A stretch of DNA of 53,245 nt from Candidatus Onthousia excrementipullorum (lineage in GTDB: Bacteria; Bacillota_I; Bacilli_A; RF39; UBA660). Made by a program: the position numbers and the translations under genes. The notes under the pieces are model-generated. The model was not told the DNA's origin, did no database searches, and saw only the letters and a list, made by a program, of their open reading frames with translations. The stretch lies in contig DVHC01000027.1 in NCBI GenBank assembly GCA_018712385.1, positions 1 through 53,245 of the forward strand. The letters run 5' to 3'. Below are positions 43,063 through 51,450 of this stretch, one piece after another (positions within the stretch are counted from its first letter, which is position 1; each line of letters starts with the position of its first letter).

Positions 43063-43500
43063 ATGAATAAAAAAGGATTTACACTAATTGAATTGATCGC
43101 TACTATTGTTATAATGGCTTTAATACTTATTATGGTAATGCCTTCTATTAATGCTTTATTAAATAATAATAAAGATAAAGCATATGAATATTATGGTGAT
43201 AGTCTAATAGATGCAGCAGAGATTTTTGTAGGAAGAGAAGGAGAAGATATAACTAGTCTTGGAACTCTTAATTTTACAGGGTGTGTAGATATTACTTATC
43301 AAGACTTAATTAATAGTGATCTAATCAGAGCATATTCTGATAAAAATATTGATTGTACTAATGCTAAAGTTAGATATACTAAAGAACGTAATAAAGAAAG
43401 TTATAGTATTAACTTAACTTGTAAAGATACTACAACAGGAGAAACAGTATATAGTGTTAATGATATTCCAAATAATACTTGTACTGTTACTGCTTACTAA
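43063..43500 (+). CDS. Type IV pilin-like (ComGC/PilA-type) prepilin
   Basis: A 145-residue prepilin. The leader MNKKG is cut before the phenylalanine of FTLIELIATIVIMALILIM, the canonical class III signal with Glu at +5. After the helix (to about 60) the C-terminal globular domain has two cysteines in GCVDITY and DIDC-like positions and two near the end (LTCKD, NNTC), so disulfides are likely. It should be processed by the prepilin peptidase at 32679-33446 and assembled with the PilC-like protein. Confidence 0.88.
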   Translation: MNKKGFTLIELIATIVIMALILIMVMPSINALLNNNKDKAYEYYGDSLIDAAEIFVGREGEDITSLGTLNFTGCVDITYQDLINSDLIRAYSDKNIDCTNAKVRYTKERNKESYSINLTCKDTTTGETVYSVNDIPNNTCTVTAY

Positions 43501-44338
43501 GGCTTCTAATTAAAGATATTTCTTCTTTATATGGAGCATGTCCATCTATATAAGGTGTTTCTAATATTTTAGGAACATCTTTTAATTTATCACAATCTAT
43601 TACCTTTATTAAAGTATCTAAGCCTATAGTACCTTTGCCAATATTTTCATGTCTATCTTTATGAGAATCTATTGGATTTTTACTATCATTAATATGAATA
43701 CATTTAATTTTATTTATACCTATAAGTTTATCAAAAGAGTCTAATACTTCATCAAAGTTATTCAAATCATATCCAGCATCATTCAAGTGACATGTATCTA
43801 GGCAAACACCTACTCTATCTTTTTTAGAGACTCCATCTATAATGGATTTTATCTCTTCAAAGTTTCTACCTACTTCACTACCCTTACCTGCCATAGTTTC
43901 AAGAAGAATCATAACATTGCTATTATCTTTATCCAAGACAAGATTAAGAGCTTTGACAATATTAGAAATACCTTCATCTACTCCTTGTCCTACATGGCTA
44001 CCTGGATGTAGAACTAAATATTTCATTCCAAAGGTATCAACACGTTTTAACTCTTCACTTAAGAAATTACATGAAAAGTTAAATTTACTTTCATCACCAT
44101 TAGCAAGATTAATGATATAAGGAGCATGAACTATTACTTTATTCTTGTCAATACCATTTTCTTCCATCAATGTATAAGCTTTCTTAACATTATCTAAATC
44201 AATACTACTTCTAATAGTATTTTGAGGAGCACCTGTATAAAACATAAAAGTATTTGCCCCATAACTTAAAGCTTCTTCTACACTTCCAACTAAACCAGAG
44301 TCTTTTTTATATCCTACATGAGAACCTATTATTAACAT
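43487..44338 (-). CDS. nfo: Endonuclease IV (AP endonuclease)
   Basis: Zinc-dependent base-excision repair enzyme that cuts 5' of abasic sites, 283 residues. Motifs are IGSHVGY, YTGAPQN, VIVHAPYI, LVLHPGSHVGQG, LLETMAGKGSEVG, CLDTCHLNDAGYD, CIHINDSKNPIDSHKDRHENIGKG and ILETPY; together they supply the His, Glu and Asp metal ligands. AAAGG lies nine bases before the ATG at 44338, preferred over the TTG and ATG just upstream. It converges on the pilin gene, overlapping it by 14 bp. Confidence 0.95.
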   Translation of the reverse strand: MLIIGSHVGYKKDSGLVGSVEEALSYGANTFMFYTGAPQNTIRSSIDLDNVKKAYTLMEENGIDKNKVIVHAPYIINLANGDESKFNFSCNFLSEELKRVDTFGMKYLVLHPGSHVGQGVDEGISNIVKALNLVLDKDNSNVMILLETMAGKGSEVGRNFEEIKSIIDGVSKKDRVGVCLDTCHLNDAGYDLNNFDEVLDSFDKLIGINKIKCIHINDSKNPIDSHKDRHENIGKGTIGLDTLIKVIDCDKLKDVPKILETPYIDGHAPYKEEISLIRSLSKQ

Positions 44339-44379
44339 AAACATCAACCTTTCTAAAACAATTATATAAGTAGAAAAGA

Positions 44380-44406
44380 AAAAACGTCAAGAGTATGACG
44401 TTAAAT
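44380..44406 (-). terminator. Terminator of the FGE-like surface gene
   Basis: AACGTC / GACGTT with an eight-base loop followed by TTTTTTC on the minus strand, overlapping the stop codon. Confidence 0.8.
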
Positions 44407-46200
44407 ACTAATAACAATTCTATAACTCTGCGAATTAGATGGTCCTCCGTTATAAATAGGAGTTATTGTAAAATAGAAAATTCCCGTTTCACCATCAGTC
44501 CTATTATATCCATAAAATCCTCCTCTTAATACCCATGATAAATATGTATTACTACTAAAAACACTAAAAGCATCACCATACCAATTAAGAGTTTCATAAA
44601 GTCCATGGGATAAACAGTTTGTTTCATTGCATAAAGTATCTATGTCTTCTGGTGTATACAAATCATAATATTTAGATTCCGGCATTGTATTAAAACCACT
44701 CTCTGCAATTGTATTATTATAATTTCCCATTACATGTTCATTTGAGCCTCCACTCATATCATATATTCCATAGATATTTCCTGTTGTACTGGCTCCTGTT
44801 CCATTTATATCTACATCATAGGTATATTGACAACCATAATCAGATTCTGTTCCACCACTTGGATGCCCCCAACTACATCCTGTTATAAAAGAAGTCGATT
44901 TGTTTTGATATATTTCTTTATTTGCACCACTAAAATTAGAATTTCCTAACTTTCCGTATTTAGATTGACTAAGGTAACTAACTGCAGCCCATTCACTATT
45001 CTTCATCATATGGCTATCTATGTTGCTAGTGAATCCATATCTATTACCAGCATCATTCATTTTTAATGCTACATTGTACATATTTGCTATATTTATATAT
45101 CTCCAACTAGTGATGTTAGGTTTTATCATTGGTTCTAACTCTGTTGTATTTCCACCGCCATTACTTGCACTTGGATTAGAACTACTTGTCTCAAATTTTC
45201 CTACCCATATTCCACTTAACTCTTTATCGCCAAAGGTAAAGGCATCCGGAGTATACCAACTATTTATTACATCATTTTCTCTTACTATATACTTTGCACT
45301 ACACATATCTTTTTCTCCAGTTGGTACAAATTTTATATCTATTTCTCCTGGTAATTCTTGGGTTGGAGTTGTAGTTAAAAATTCTCCTTGTTTACCATAA
45401 TAATTTGTTCCATCTTCGCTTCCAATACTATAACTATATCTCGGTATCCATACCCACATGGTCTCTATATCATTCATATTTATTACTGTTCCTACATTAG
45501 CATTCTTATAAGTACTTCTTGTACTACTACTTACTGTTACAGCATTTGCCCATTTCTGTTCATCATAATTGTACCAGTCATTATCTTTATTATTAGTATC
45601 TGCTTTTACCCAGTTACTTCCATTATAGGTTACTGCTATCATATTATCATCTAATTCTGGGGCATTAGGAGTATTTATATACTCTTTAAATAAATGTCCA
45701 TTACTTGGTAATTCTAAATCATTATAATCTAGTCCTACATTTACCCCTAATTTTATTTCTATATCACTGTTAGAATTATTCTCTACCATTATCTTATAGA
45801 TATTACTACTACCAGTTGAACCTTCTTTTTCTAAATTGACTCCTTTCGCATCAGGTAAACTATTAGTTTCACAATCTATTATATATCCTGCTTTTACATT
45901 ATTAGGTAAATTGTTTAAATAGTAAAAGTTAAATCTTGCTATTCTATTATTAGGATTAGATAAAGTTACAATAAACTCTTTACTACTATTAGCATCTACT
46001 ACTAATTTATTACTCTCTTCTCCATCTACTTCTAACTTATAAGTTAGATTACCTGTCACGATACTTATGGCATTACTCTTTTCCTTACTTACTGTAAACA
46101 TTGCATAAGAAAAGTACCCTCCTAATATTAATAGAGTTATTATTACCATTATTATCATATATATCTTACTAAAACTTGTTTCTAATAATATCTTTTTCAT
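44401..46200 (-). CDS. Surface protein with FGE-sulfatase/C-type-lectin-like C-terminus
   Basis: A 599-residue cell-surface protein with an N-terminal anchor (about 12-33, IYMIIMVIITLLILGGYFSY), then a TasA/camelysin-like beta domain (about 38-170) as in the DGR target at 23.9 kb. The last 350 residues resemble the formylglycine-generating-enzyme fold. WVWIPRYSY opens it, and YDMSGGSNEHVMGNY and SWVLRGGFYGYNR-to-SYRIVIS end it, the layout used by DGR variable proteins. No template repeat matches this end in the window. The leader holds a poly-G short ORF and a terminator that probably switch expression. Confidence 0.75.
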   Translation of the reverse strand: MKKILLETSFSKIYMIIMVIITLLILGGYFSYAMFTVSKEKSNAISIVTGNLTYKLEVDGEESNKLVVDANSSKEFIVTLSNPNNRIARFNFYYLNNLPNNVKAGYIIDCETNSLPDAKGVNLEKEGSTGSSNIYKIMVENNSNSDIEIKLGVNVGLDYNDLELPSNGHLFKEYINTPNAPELDDNMIAVTYNGSNWVKADTNNKDNDWYNYDEQKWANAVTVSSSTRSTYKNANVGTVINMNDIETMWVWIPRYSYSIGSEDGTNYYGKQGEFLTTTPTQELPGEIDIKFVPTGEKDMCSAKYIVRENDVINSWYTPDAFTFGDKELSGIWVGKFETSSSNPSASNGGGNTTELEPMIKPNITSWRYINIANMYNVALKMNDAGNRYGFTSNIDSHMMKNSEWAAVSYLSQSKYGKLGNSNFSGANKEIYQNKSTSFITGCSWGHPSGGTESDYGCQYTYDVDINGTGASTTGNIYGIYDMSGGSNEHVMGNYNNTIAESGFNTMPESKYYDLYTPEDIDTLCNETNCLSHGLYETLNWYGDAFSVFSSNTYLSWVLRGGFYGYNRTDGETGIFYFTITPIYNGGPSNSQSYRIVISI

Positions 46201-46226
46201 CTTTTTACTCCTTCCATTATTACACT

Positions 46227-46257
46227 AAAAAAGAATAGAATAATCCTCTATTCTTTT
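46227..46257 (-). terminator. Leader terminator/attenuator before the surface gene
   Basis: AAAAGAATAGA and TCTATTCTTTT pair with a short loop, followed by a T-run, 27-57 bases upstream of the gene start. It lies in the gene's own leader, downstream of the promoter, so it should limit expression unless disrupted. Confidence 0.8.
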
Positions 46258-46293
46258 AAGACATAATGAAAGAAAGTATTTACTAGATACTTA

Positions 46294-46353
46294 CTAAACT
46301 GCCCCCCCCCAGGTAACATATTGTAAACGGGTGCTAGTATTTATTTTTCTCAT
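46294..46353 (-). CDS. Leader ORF with a G9 slippage tract
   Basis: Short ORF reading MRKINTSTRLQYVTWGGAV, with a GAAGG site seven bases before ATG. Its end is formed by nine consecutive G residues (46302-46310). In the present G9 state it stops at TAG 46294-46296. With G8 the frame would extend to a TAG at 46248-46250, inside the 5' arm of the terminator; with G10 it stops near 46284. Translation in the G8 state could hold the terminator open. Confidence 0.6.
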   Translation of the reverse strand: MRKINTSTRLQYVTWGGAV

Positions 46354-46386
46354 TTTTCTACCTTCTTTCTTATATTTGATAATTTT

Positions 46387-46415
46387 ATGTTAACACATTT
46401 TTAAAATAATCGCAA
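46387..46415 (-). promoter_or_regulatory. Promoter of the surface-gene leader
   Basis: TTGCGA (46410-46415) and TAACAT (46387-46392) on the minus strand with a 17-bp spacer and an extended TGT. It partly overlaps the end of rseP. Confidence 0.55.
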
Positions 46416-47435
46416 TATGTCATAGAATGTTACATATATCATTAATAACATTAATAAGAATAATCCCACAGCATGGAACTTTGCTTCTGTCTCAGGTTTA
46501 ACAGGACTTCCTTTAATCTTTTCAATTATTATAAATAAAATATGTCCTCCATCAAAAGCTGGTAGTGGTAAAAGATTAATAAAGCCTACATTTATTGATA
46601 AGAAGGAAAATAAATAAAGTAAACTAGCAAGTCCTCCACTTGCTTGCGAACCTACTACTTCATATATTCCTACTGGTCCACTTAACTGATTTAAATGAAT
46701 TCCTCCAGTAAATAAATTAAGTAGTGTTACACCCATCTGTTTAAATAAAGAACCTGTTTTAACTACTGTATACTTTAAAGATGCTAATAAACCATGTTGT
46801 TCTTCTCCTTGCATACCTATACCATAAACATATCTTTCATCGCCATCTACTTTAGTTTTTTCTGGTTTTATTTTATATGTTTCAATGCTTCCATTTTCTT
46901 TTTTTACTTTAAACTCATTAGCTTTATCAGTATCAGCGATTGTTATATAAAGAGAAATATCATCTATAGTCCAAATATCATGACCATTAATTTCTAATAT
47001 TTCATCCCCTTTTCTAAGTCCAGCTTCATAAGCAGGAGTATCTTTTTCTACACTAGATAATATTGGTTCAGTTGAAGTCGCTCCCCAAACTAGAGAAATA
47101 AAAAATAACACTAAGATAGCAGAAATAAAGTTAAATCCCGCTCCAAAGAACATTACTAAAAACTTTTGCCAAGGTTTCTTACCAGGTAATGTCCTTTCTC
47201 TTGGTAAGTCTTCCTCTTCTCCTTCTTCTCCTGCTAACTGACAAAAGCCTCCTATAGGTATCGCTCTTAGGGAGTACTCTGTCTCACCTTTTTTAAAACT
47301 AAATAGTTTAGGCCCCATACCAAGAGCTAATTCATAAACATATATTCCTGTTAATTTAGCGAATAAGAAGTGGCCTCCTTCATGTATAAAAATAATTGAA
47401 CCTAGTAATATTATGAATAATATTAATGTAACCAT
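46401..47435 (-). CDS. rseP: RIP metalloprotease (RseP/RasP, site-2 protease)
   Basis: Membrane-embedded zinc protease that cleaves anti-sigma factors and remnant signal peptides, 344 residues. The first helix holds the HEGGH zinc motif (about residues 18-22), a PDZ domain follows near 125-200 (AGLRKGDEILEING), and the third conserved motif is PLPAFDGGH. It follows cdsA with a gap of eight bases, the common cdsA-rseP pairing, but dxr is absent between them. Confidence 0.94.
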   Translation of the reverse strand: MVTLILFIILLGSIIFIHEGGHFLFAKLTGIYVYELALGMGPKLFSFKKGETEYSLRAIPIGGFCQLAGEEGEEEDLPRERTLPGKKPWQKFLVMFFGAGFNFISAILVLFFISLVWGATSTEPILSSVEKDTPAYEAGLRKGDEILEINGHDIWTIDDISLYITIADTDKANEFKVKKENGSIETYKIKPEKTKVDGDERYVYGIGMQGEEQHGLLASLKYTVVKTGSLFKQMGVTLLNLFTGGIHLNQLSGPVGIYEVVGSQASGGLASLLYLFSFLSINVGFINLLPLPAFDGGHILFIIIEKIKGSPVKPETEAKFHAVGLFLLMLLMIYVTFYDILRLF

Positions 47436-47443
47436 GTTGCCTC

Positions 47444-48247
47444 CTAAATTAATCCCATTACTAATATAAATGCTAAAATTACAAAAATTAGACTATCTAA
47501 ACGATCTAATATACCTCCATGTCCTGGAATAAGATTAGAAAAATCTTTAACATTAAATGTTCTCTTAATAGATGAAAATACTAAATCACCAAGTTGTCCT
47601 ACTACTGCTAAGAATAATGTTGTAAGTATTAATATTGCTAAAGAAATACCTGGATCTATTACAGTATAATAAAATGTAGTTGCTACAAAAGTACCCATTA
47701 AGACTCCACCAATAAATCCTTCTATTGTCTTATTTGGACTAATAGTGGGAGCTAGTTTGTTTTTACCTATATACATACCTGTTATAAGGGCAAAAGTATC
47801 TGTTATAACAGTTATAAGTAATAAGTAAATTAAATAATCTAAACTATAATTTCTAACTACTAAAATTAGATTAAATGCAATATTAATAAATAATAGTGAG
47901 CCTATTAAATATAGAGCATCATTAATATCATAATCCATTTCTTTTTTATCTTTTAATAATATAGGTAATAGGAATAATAAAATAATAAAACTTATTAACT
48001 GATAACTCATTTTATAACTAAATAAATTTTGATTATAGGTTAAAACTAAGGAAAAAATAGTTAGTAAATAAGATATTATTTTTATTAGAGTTGGAAACTC
48101 TTTTTTCTTTTCCCTTATATTTATTAACTCATACATTGCTCCTAAAGCTAGTACAGTCATTAGTATTGCAAAAGGTATACCTCCTATAAATAATAATGGT
48201 ACAAATATTAATATCATAATAATAGCACTTAATACACGTTTTTTCAT
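47444..48247 (-). CDS. cdsA: Phosphatidate cytidylyltransferase
   Basis: Makes CDP-diacylglycerol from phosphatidic acid and CTP, the branch point to phosphatidylglycerol and cardiolipin. The 267-residue protein has eight or so membrane helices and the C-terminal CdsA signature GQLGDLVFSSIKR followed by SNLIPGHGGILDRLDS. The length is normal. It is the first gene of the cdsA-rseP pair. Confidence 0.95.
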   Translation of the reverse strand: MKKRVLSAIIMILIFVPLLFIGGIPFAILMTVLALGAMYELINIREKKKEFPTLIKIISYLLTIFSLVLTYNQNLFSYKMSYQLISFIILLFLLPILLKDKKEMDYDINDALYLIGSLLFINIAFNLILVVRNYSLDYLIYLLLITVITDTFALITGMYIGKNKLAPTISPNKTIEGFIGGVLMGTFVATTFYYTVIDPGISLAILILTTLFLAVVGQLGDLVFSSIKRTFNVKDFSNLIPGHGGILDRLDSLIFVILAFILVMGLI

Positions 48248-48389
48248 ATTAGTACTACCTCCAATCTTATAATAAGTATAATATATTTTTTACTTTTAGA
48301 CAATAAGCTTTAAATTATTGTTAAAGCTTTTTTAAATTGATACCAAGAGATTTTTTTAAAATGATACTTTAACTTAATCTGATTTTAAC

Positions 48390-48530
48390 TATTTATTGAT
48401 AGGCAAATCATTGATAATAGGCAGTAACAATTCACCATACTTGTTGTAATATCTTATTTTTAAGATATTACAAAGTTATATGAGGATTGTTACTGGGTTC
48501 CTTTTGTCAATGAGGAACTATCAATAAATA
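48390..48530. repeat. 141-bp nested palindrome (four stems)
   Basis: Outer arms TATTTATTGATAG / CTATCAATAAATA (13 bp), then TCATTGA / TCAATGA, CAGTAACAAT / ATTGTTACTG and an inner 13-bp stem TTGTAATATCTTA / TAAGATATTACAA with a TTTT loop. TAACTAT flanks it on both sides (48386-48392 and 48533-48539), though the left copy overlaps the outer arm. No ORF is present. It could be a MITE or a structured RNA. Confidence 0.65.
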
Positions 48531-48589
48531 CATAACTATAAAAAGTATCATTTCTAAAAAATATTAACATTGACACAATCTAATTTAAA

Positions 48590-48735
48590 TTTGCTGGAAT
48601 AATTATTTTTATATATTACTATTATATTGTCAGATAACGCAAATGCAGTTTAGTAGTATTGTATTATTCTGATTCATTCAATATTTTGAATGAGTTATAG
48701 TCCGCCTGCTAATATAGGGACGATTTTTTTGTGTC
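48590..48735 (+). ncRNA. Possible small RNA in the 48.25-48.98 kb gap
   Basis: A CATTCAA / TTGAATG hairpin is followed by GTCC-to-GGAC pairing and seven T residues (48705-48732), with a possible TTGACA at 48570. No protein is encoded. The remainder of this 730-bp gap holds the nested palindrome (48390-48530) and a CTATTC-TATAAAAGTG word near 48870 shared with the small RNA at 38.85 kb. Confidence 0.35.
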
Positions 48736-48977
48736 TAAAAATTATTTTTTAATTATTGTTTAGGAATATTTCTATTTTATATATTAATTACTACTGTTCA
48801 AATTATCATCATCTTCTTCTTTCCGGTCAAAGTAAGAAAGACTTTCTGATACAGCAAAACACCTTAAAGCTATTCATATAAAAGTGTTATAAAATTTTTC
48901 TTCTTTTATTATGAAATCATGTAACTAATAAAACACAATTATCAAATAACTGATCTCTTTTTTGCAACGTATTTCTT

Positions 48978-50072
48978 TTAAGAATTTATTATTTTATCTT
49001 TAGTACTAAGCCAATCTTCATAAACTCCATCATATAAATATAAAATTGATTGAACTTTATAAAAATAAAATTCTAATTGTTGAAATAAACTGTCTGATGC
49101 TACTTGACTAGCAATACATTCTCTTTCGTTTTCGTAGTGCTTTTTAAGTTTTTGTTGACTATTTAATGCTGCTAACGCACCAATAGAAGAGCCACCAATT
49201 GCAGTTCCAACAATTGCAGAGGAGGCAGGACTCATTGGCTTTTTTATGTGTAATTGTGTATTTAAAACGGATGATGAATATTTATTCCATAAACCCAAAA
49301 ACTTTTGATAAACATCAATTAATTCTTTGTCATTGTTACATCCTTCAGTATATTCCTTGTATTTATCTTTTAAACCTGCTAGTATTTTAATTGCTAAAGA
49401 TTTGTTAACTGTAATATTTGGTTCTTGTTCCAATTGACTAGAAAGAGCATACTTGGTACCTCTCCCTAACGGATCTTCTTTACTAATACATTTTTTAGTA
49501 TTACATAAATATTGTAATAGATTGTTAAATTGAATTTTGTCATGATTATAAAACTCTTTTAATTCATCACAACTATTGGCAATTTCTGTAGAAAAAGCAC
49601 CTGATATAATATAATTTCCTTTCTTAGGTAAACTTAATAAATAAGATTTGATATAAGACCAATATTTATTTTTTAAATGCTCTAATTTCTCATCAGTGTG
49701 AATAACATTTTTCATTTTATATTCTTTTATTTTATCTTGAAATTGCTCATTTAATTTATCTTGAAATTGTTCATTCAATGGCTCATCAACTTTTGATTTT
49801 ATATACTTAAATGCCTCTATTCCTTTAGAAAGTTCTGGTTCTTTTTTTCTAAAATACAATAGTTGAAATATTTTCCCATCACTTTTTCTATATAATGTAA
49901 TAACTGGAGGCATGTCTGTTTCGGGTATTGATAAATCTACTTTCTTTATGTCAGAAAAATAGATATTTGACTTCTTAAAAACACCAGTGTAAATAATTTT
50001 ATCATCTTCTAATACCCAGTCTCCCTGATGTGTAAGGTGAAGGTCAGATACACTTTTAAATTCAACTCTCAT
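48978..50072 (-). CDS. Orphan protein with PH-like N-terminus and glycine-zipper segment
   Basis: 364 residues, not recognised as a whole. Residues about 15-80 have the strand pattern of a bacterial PH-like domain (GDWVLEDDKIIYTGVF to KIFQLLYFRKK). It is followed by a direct peptide repeat (LNEQFQDK twice, near 97-112), a helical middle and a glycine-zipper hydrophobic stretch SSAIVGTAIGGSSIGALAAL (about 281-300), which could insert in a membrane. It is flanked by the palindrome region and a tRNA. Its base use is less AT-biased in third positions than its neighbours, so it may be acquired. Confidence 0.55.
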   Translation of the reverse strand: MRVEFKSVSDLHLTHQGDWVLEDDKIIYTGVFKKSNIYFSDIKKVDLSIPETDMPPVITLYRKSDGKIFQLLYFRKKEPELSKGIEAFKYIKSKVDEPLNEQFQDKLNEQFQDKIKEYKMKNVIHTDEKLEHLKNKYWSYIKSYLLSLPKKGNYIISGAFSTEIANSCDELKEFYNHDKIQFNNLLQYLCNTKKCISKEDPLGRGTKYALSSQLEQEPNITVNKSLAIKILAGLKDKYKEYTEGCNNDKELIDVYQKFLGLWNKYSSSVLNTQLHIKKPMSPASSAIVGTAIGGSSIGALAALNSQQKLKKHYENERECIASQVASDSLFQQLEFYFYKVQSILYLYDGVYEDWLSTKDKIINS

Positions 50073-50261
50073 AATAATCGCTCCTTATACTTCAATAATC
50101 AAATTATATCACATTGTATAACGCTTTTCAAATATTAGAACATTTTTAATTTCCCTTTGATAAATGCAATCAATAATTTTAAATTACTTATAATTTTTTC
50201 AATGTTTTTATTTTAAAAACTGACATTTTAACCCCTCCTAACATTTATAAAAATTAAACTA

Positions 50262-50300
50262 AAATAAAAACTGATTTAGATATTTATAAACTAAATCAGT
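50262..50300 (-). terminator. Terminator after tRNA-Arg
   Basis: ACTGATTTAG / CTAAATCAGT, a perfect 10-bp stem with an 11-base loop, followed by TTTTTATTTTAG on the minus strand. Confidence 0.85.
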
Positions 50301-50316
50301 ATAATTAACACAAAAA

Positions 50317-50391
50317 TGGTGTCCTCAGAGGGAATCGAACTTTCATCTAAGCCTTAGGAGGGCCTTGTTCTATCCGTTGAACTATGGGGAC
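50317..50391 (-). tRNA. tRNA-Arg (CCT anticodon), with mismatched stems
   Basis: A 75-nt cloverleaf with encoded CCA end. The anticodon loop is CTCCTAA (anticodon CCT), the D stem is GTTC/GAAC and the T-loop is TTCGATT. The acceptor stem has one C-A mismatch (position 5-68). The T stem GAAAG / CCCTC has two A-C mismatches. It may be a weakened or decaying tRNA, or one under unusual constraint. It is followed by a strong terminator, as functional tRNA genes are. Confidence 0.85.
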
Positions 50392-50469
50392 AAATTAAAA
50401 AGACAACTATATTTCAGCATATCTTTTTATATTTGTTAAGCCATAGTAGGATTTTGTTAAAGCTTTAAA

Positions 50470-51411
50470 TTATTTATTAAAATTCATTATTAGTCGTTTT
50501 ACTGTTTCGCTATCATTTATATCAAGATAATTTTCTTTTATAGCCTTACTATTTATACTTGTACTTAATAATTCATTTAATTCTTTGGTTCTATCTAATA
50601 ATGATAAGTTTTTAGTCTCTTCATATTTGGTAATACTGGCTAAATAGGCAATTAGATGAGGATAATCATATAAAGGAATATTATCTAATTCCATACTTGC
50701 ATCTATTATTATTAAATCTTTTAAACTAACATCTTTCCCATGATATAAATCATCCATTAGTTTAAAGAGTTTAATCTGTCCTCTTGTTGTAATTAAATTG
50801 CTATTAATAGCGATTGTAACATCTGATTTATATCCTAAAGACTCTAGATATTCTTTAAATAATAGTTCATTATAATAAGCTAAGTATTCACTAAAGATAA
50901 ACCACTCTTCTGTATATTTATTATTATTATCATTATTATTATGAATCTTATGAGTATATTCATGAGTGATACTTAAAGAAGTTGAAATATTCTTATAGTT
51001 TACGACTTTTATATCATTAAAGACAAAGTCTGTTACTCCTTTGGCGATAAGTAAGTTCTCTGCTTCTTCTTTAGTTAGAGAAATATATTTAAACTCATCA
51101 TTGAGTTTATCTTCATCACTTGCATTCGAATATTTTAATAACGTATCAACATCATACATTAAAATAGTTGTTTTAGCAAAGTCTTTAGTATAACAATTAA
51201 AATAACTATCTAGATACTTATTTACTAAAGATAAAATCTCATCATTAGAAAAATATCTTAATGGTCCATTATTATCTTTCTTTTTCATATCACTTAAACT
51301 TAATAAAAGTTTTCTATAATTATAATAATTCTTTTTAAGATATTTATCTGTTTTAATATTACCATAGATATCTATTAATTCACTTCTAATTACCTCATAA
51401 CTATAATCCAT
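50470..51411 (-). CDS. Predicted zinc metallopeptidase-like protein
   Basis: 313 residues, cytoplasmic, unknown substrate. The segment SLSITHEYTHKIH near residue 150 carries an HExxH zinc motif, followed about 20 residues later by EEWFIFSEYLAYYNE, which could provide the third ligand Glu as in gluzincins (M3-like). The rest is helical. The ATG at 51411 has GGGGGATATT before it and is preferred over TTG codons six codons upstream. It follows khpA at a gap of 39 bp, probably in the rpsP operon. Confidence 0.6.
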   Translation of the reverse strand: MDYSYEVIRSELIDIYGNIKTDKYLKKNYYNYRKLLLSLSDMKKKDNNGPLRYFSNDEILSLVNKYLDSYFNCYTKDFAKTTILMYDVDTLLKYSNASDEDKLNDEFKYISLTKEEAENLLIAKGVTDFVFNDIKVVNYKNISTSLSITHEYTHKIHNNNDNNNKYTEEWFIFSEYLAYYNELLFKEYLESLGYKSDVTIAINSNLITTRGQIKLFKLMDDLYHGKDVSLKDLIIIDASMELDNIPLYDYPHLIAYLASITKYEETKNLSLLDRTKELNELLSTSINSKAIKENYLDINDSETVKRLIMNFNK

Positions 51412-51450
51412 AATATCCCCCAATAACAAAAGGATTACCTTAAGTAACCC

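Noticed and set aside
48705-48732. GTCCGCC...GGGACGATTTTTTT as a degenerate ToxI repeat
   Set aside because: It resembles the ToxI unit only in short words (AGTC, AGGGA); it is single copy and has no ToxN-like gene downstream.
50188-50239. A 12-codon minus-strand ORF (MSVFKIKTLKKL) with a GGAGGGG site after the tRNA terminator
   Set aside because: It has a good ribosome site but is too short to judge without conservation; it could be a remnant of an integrated element.
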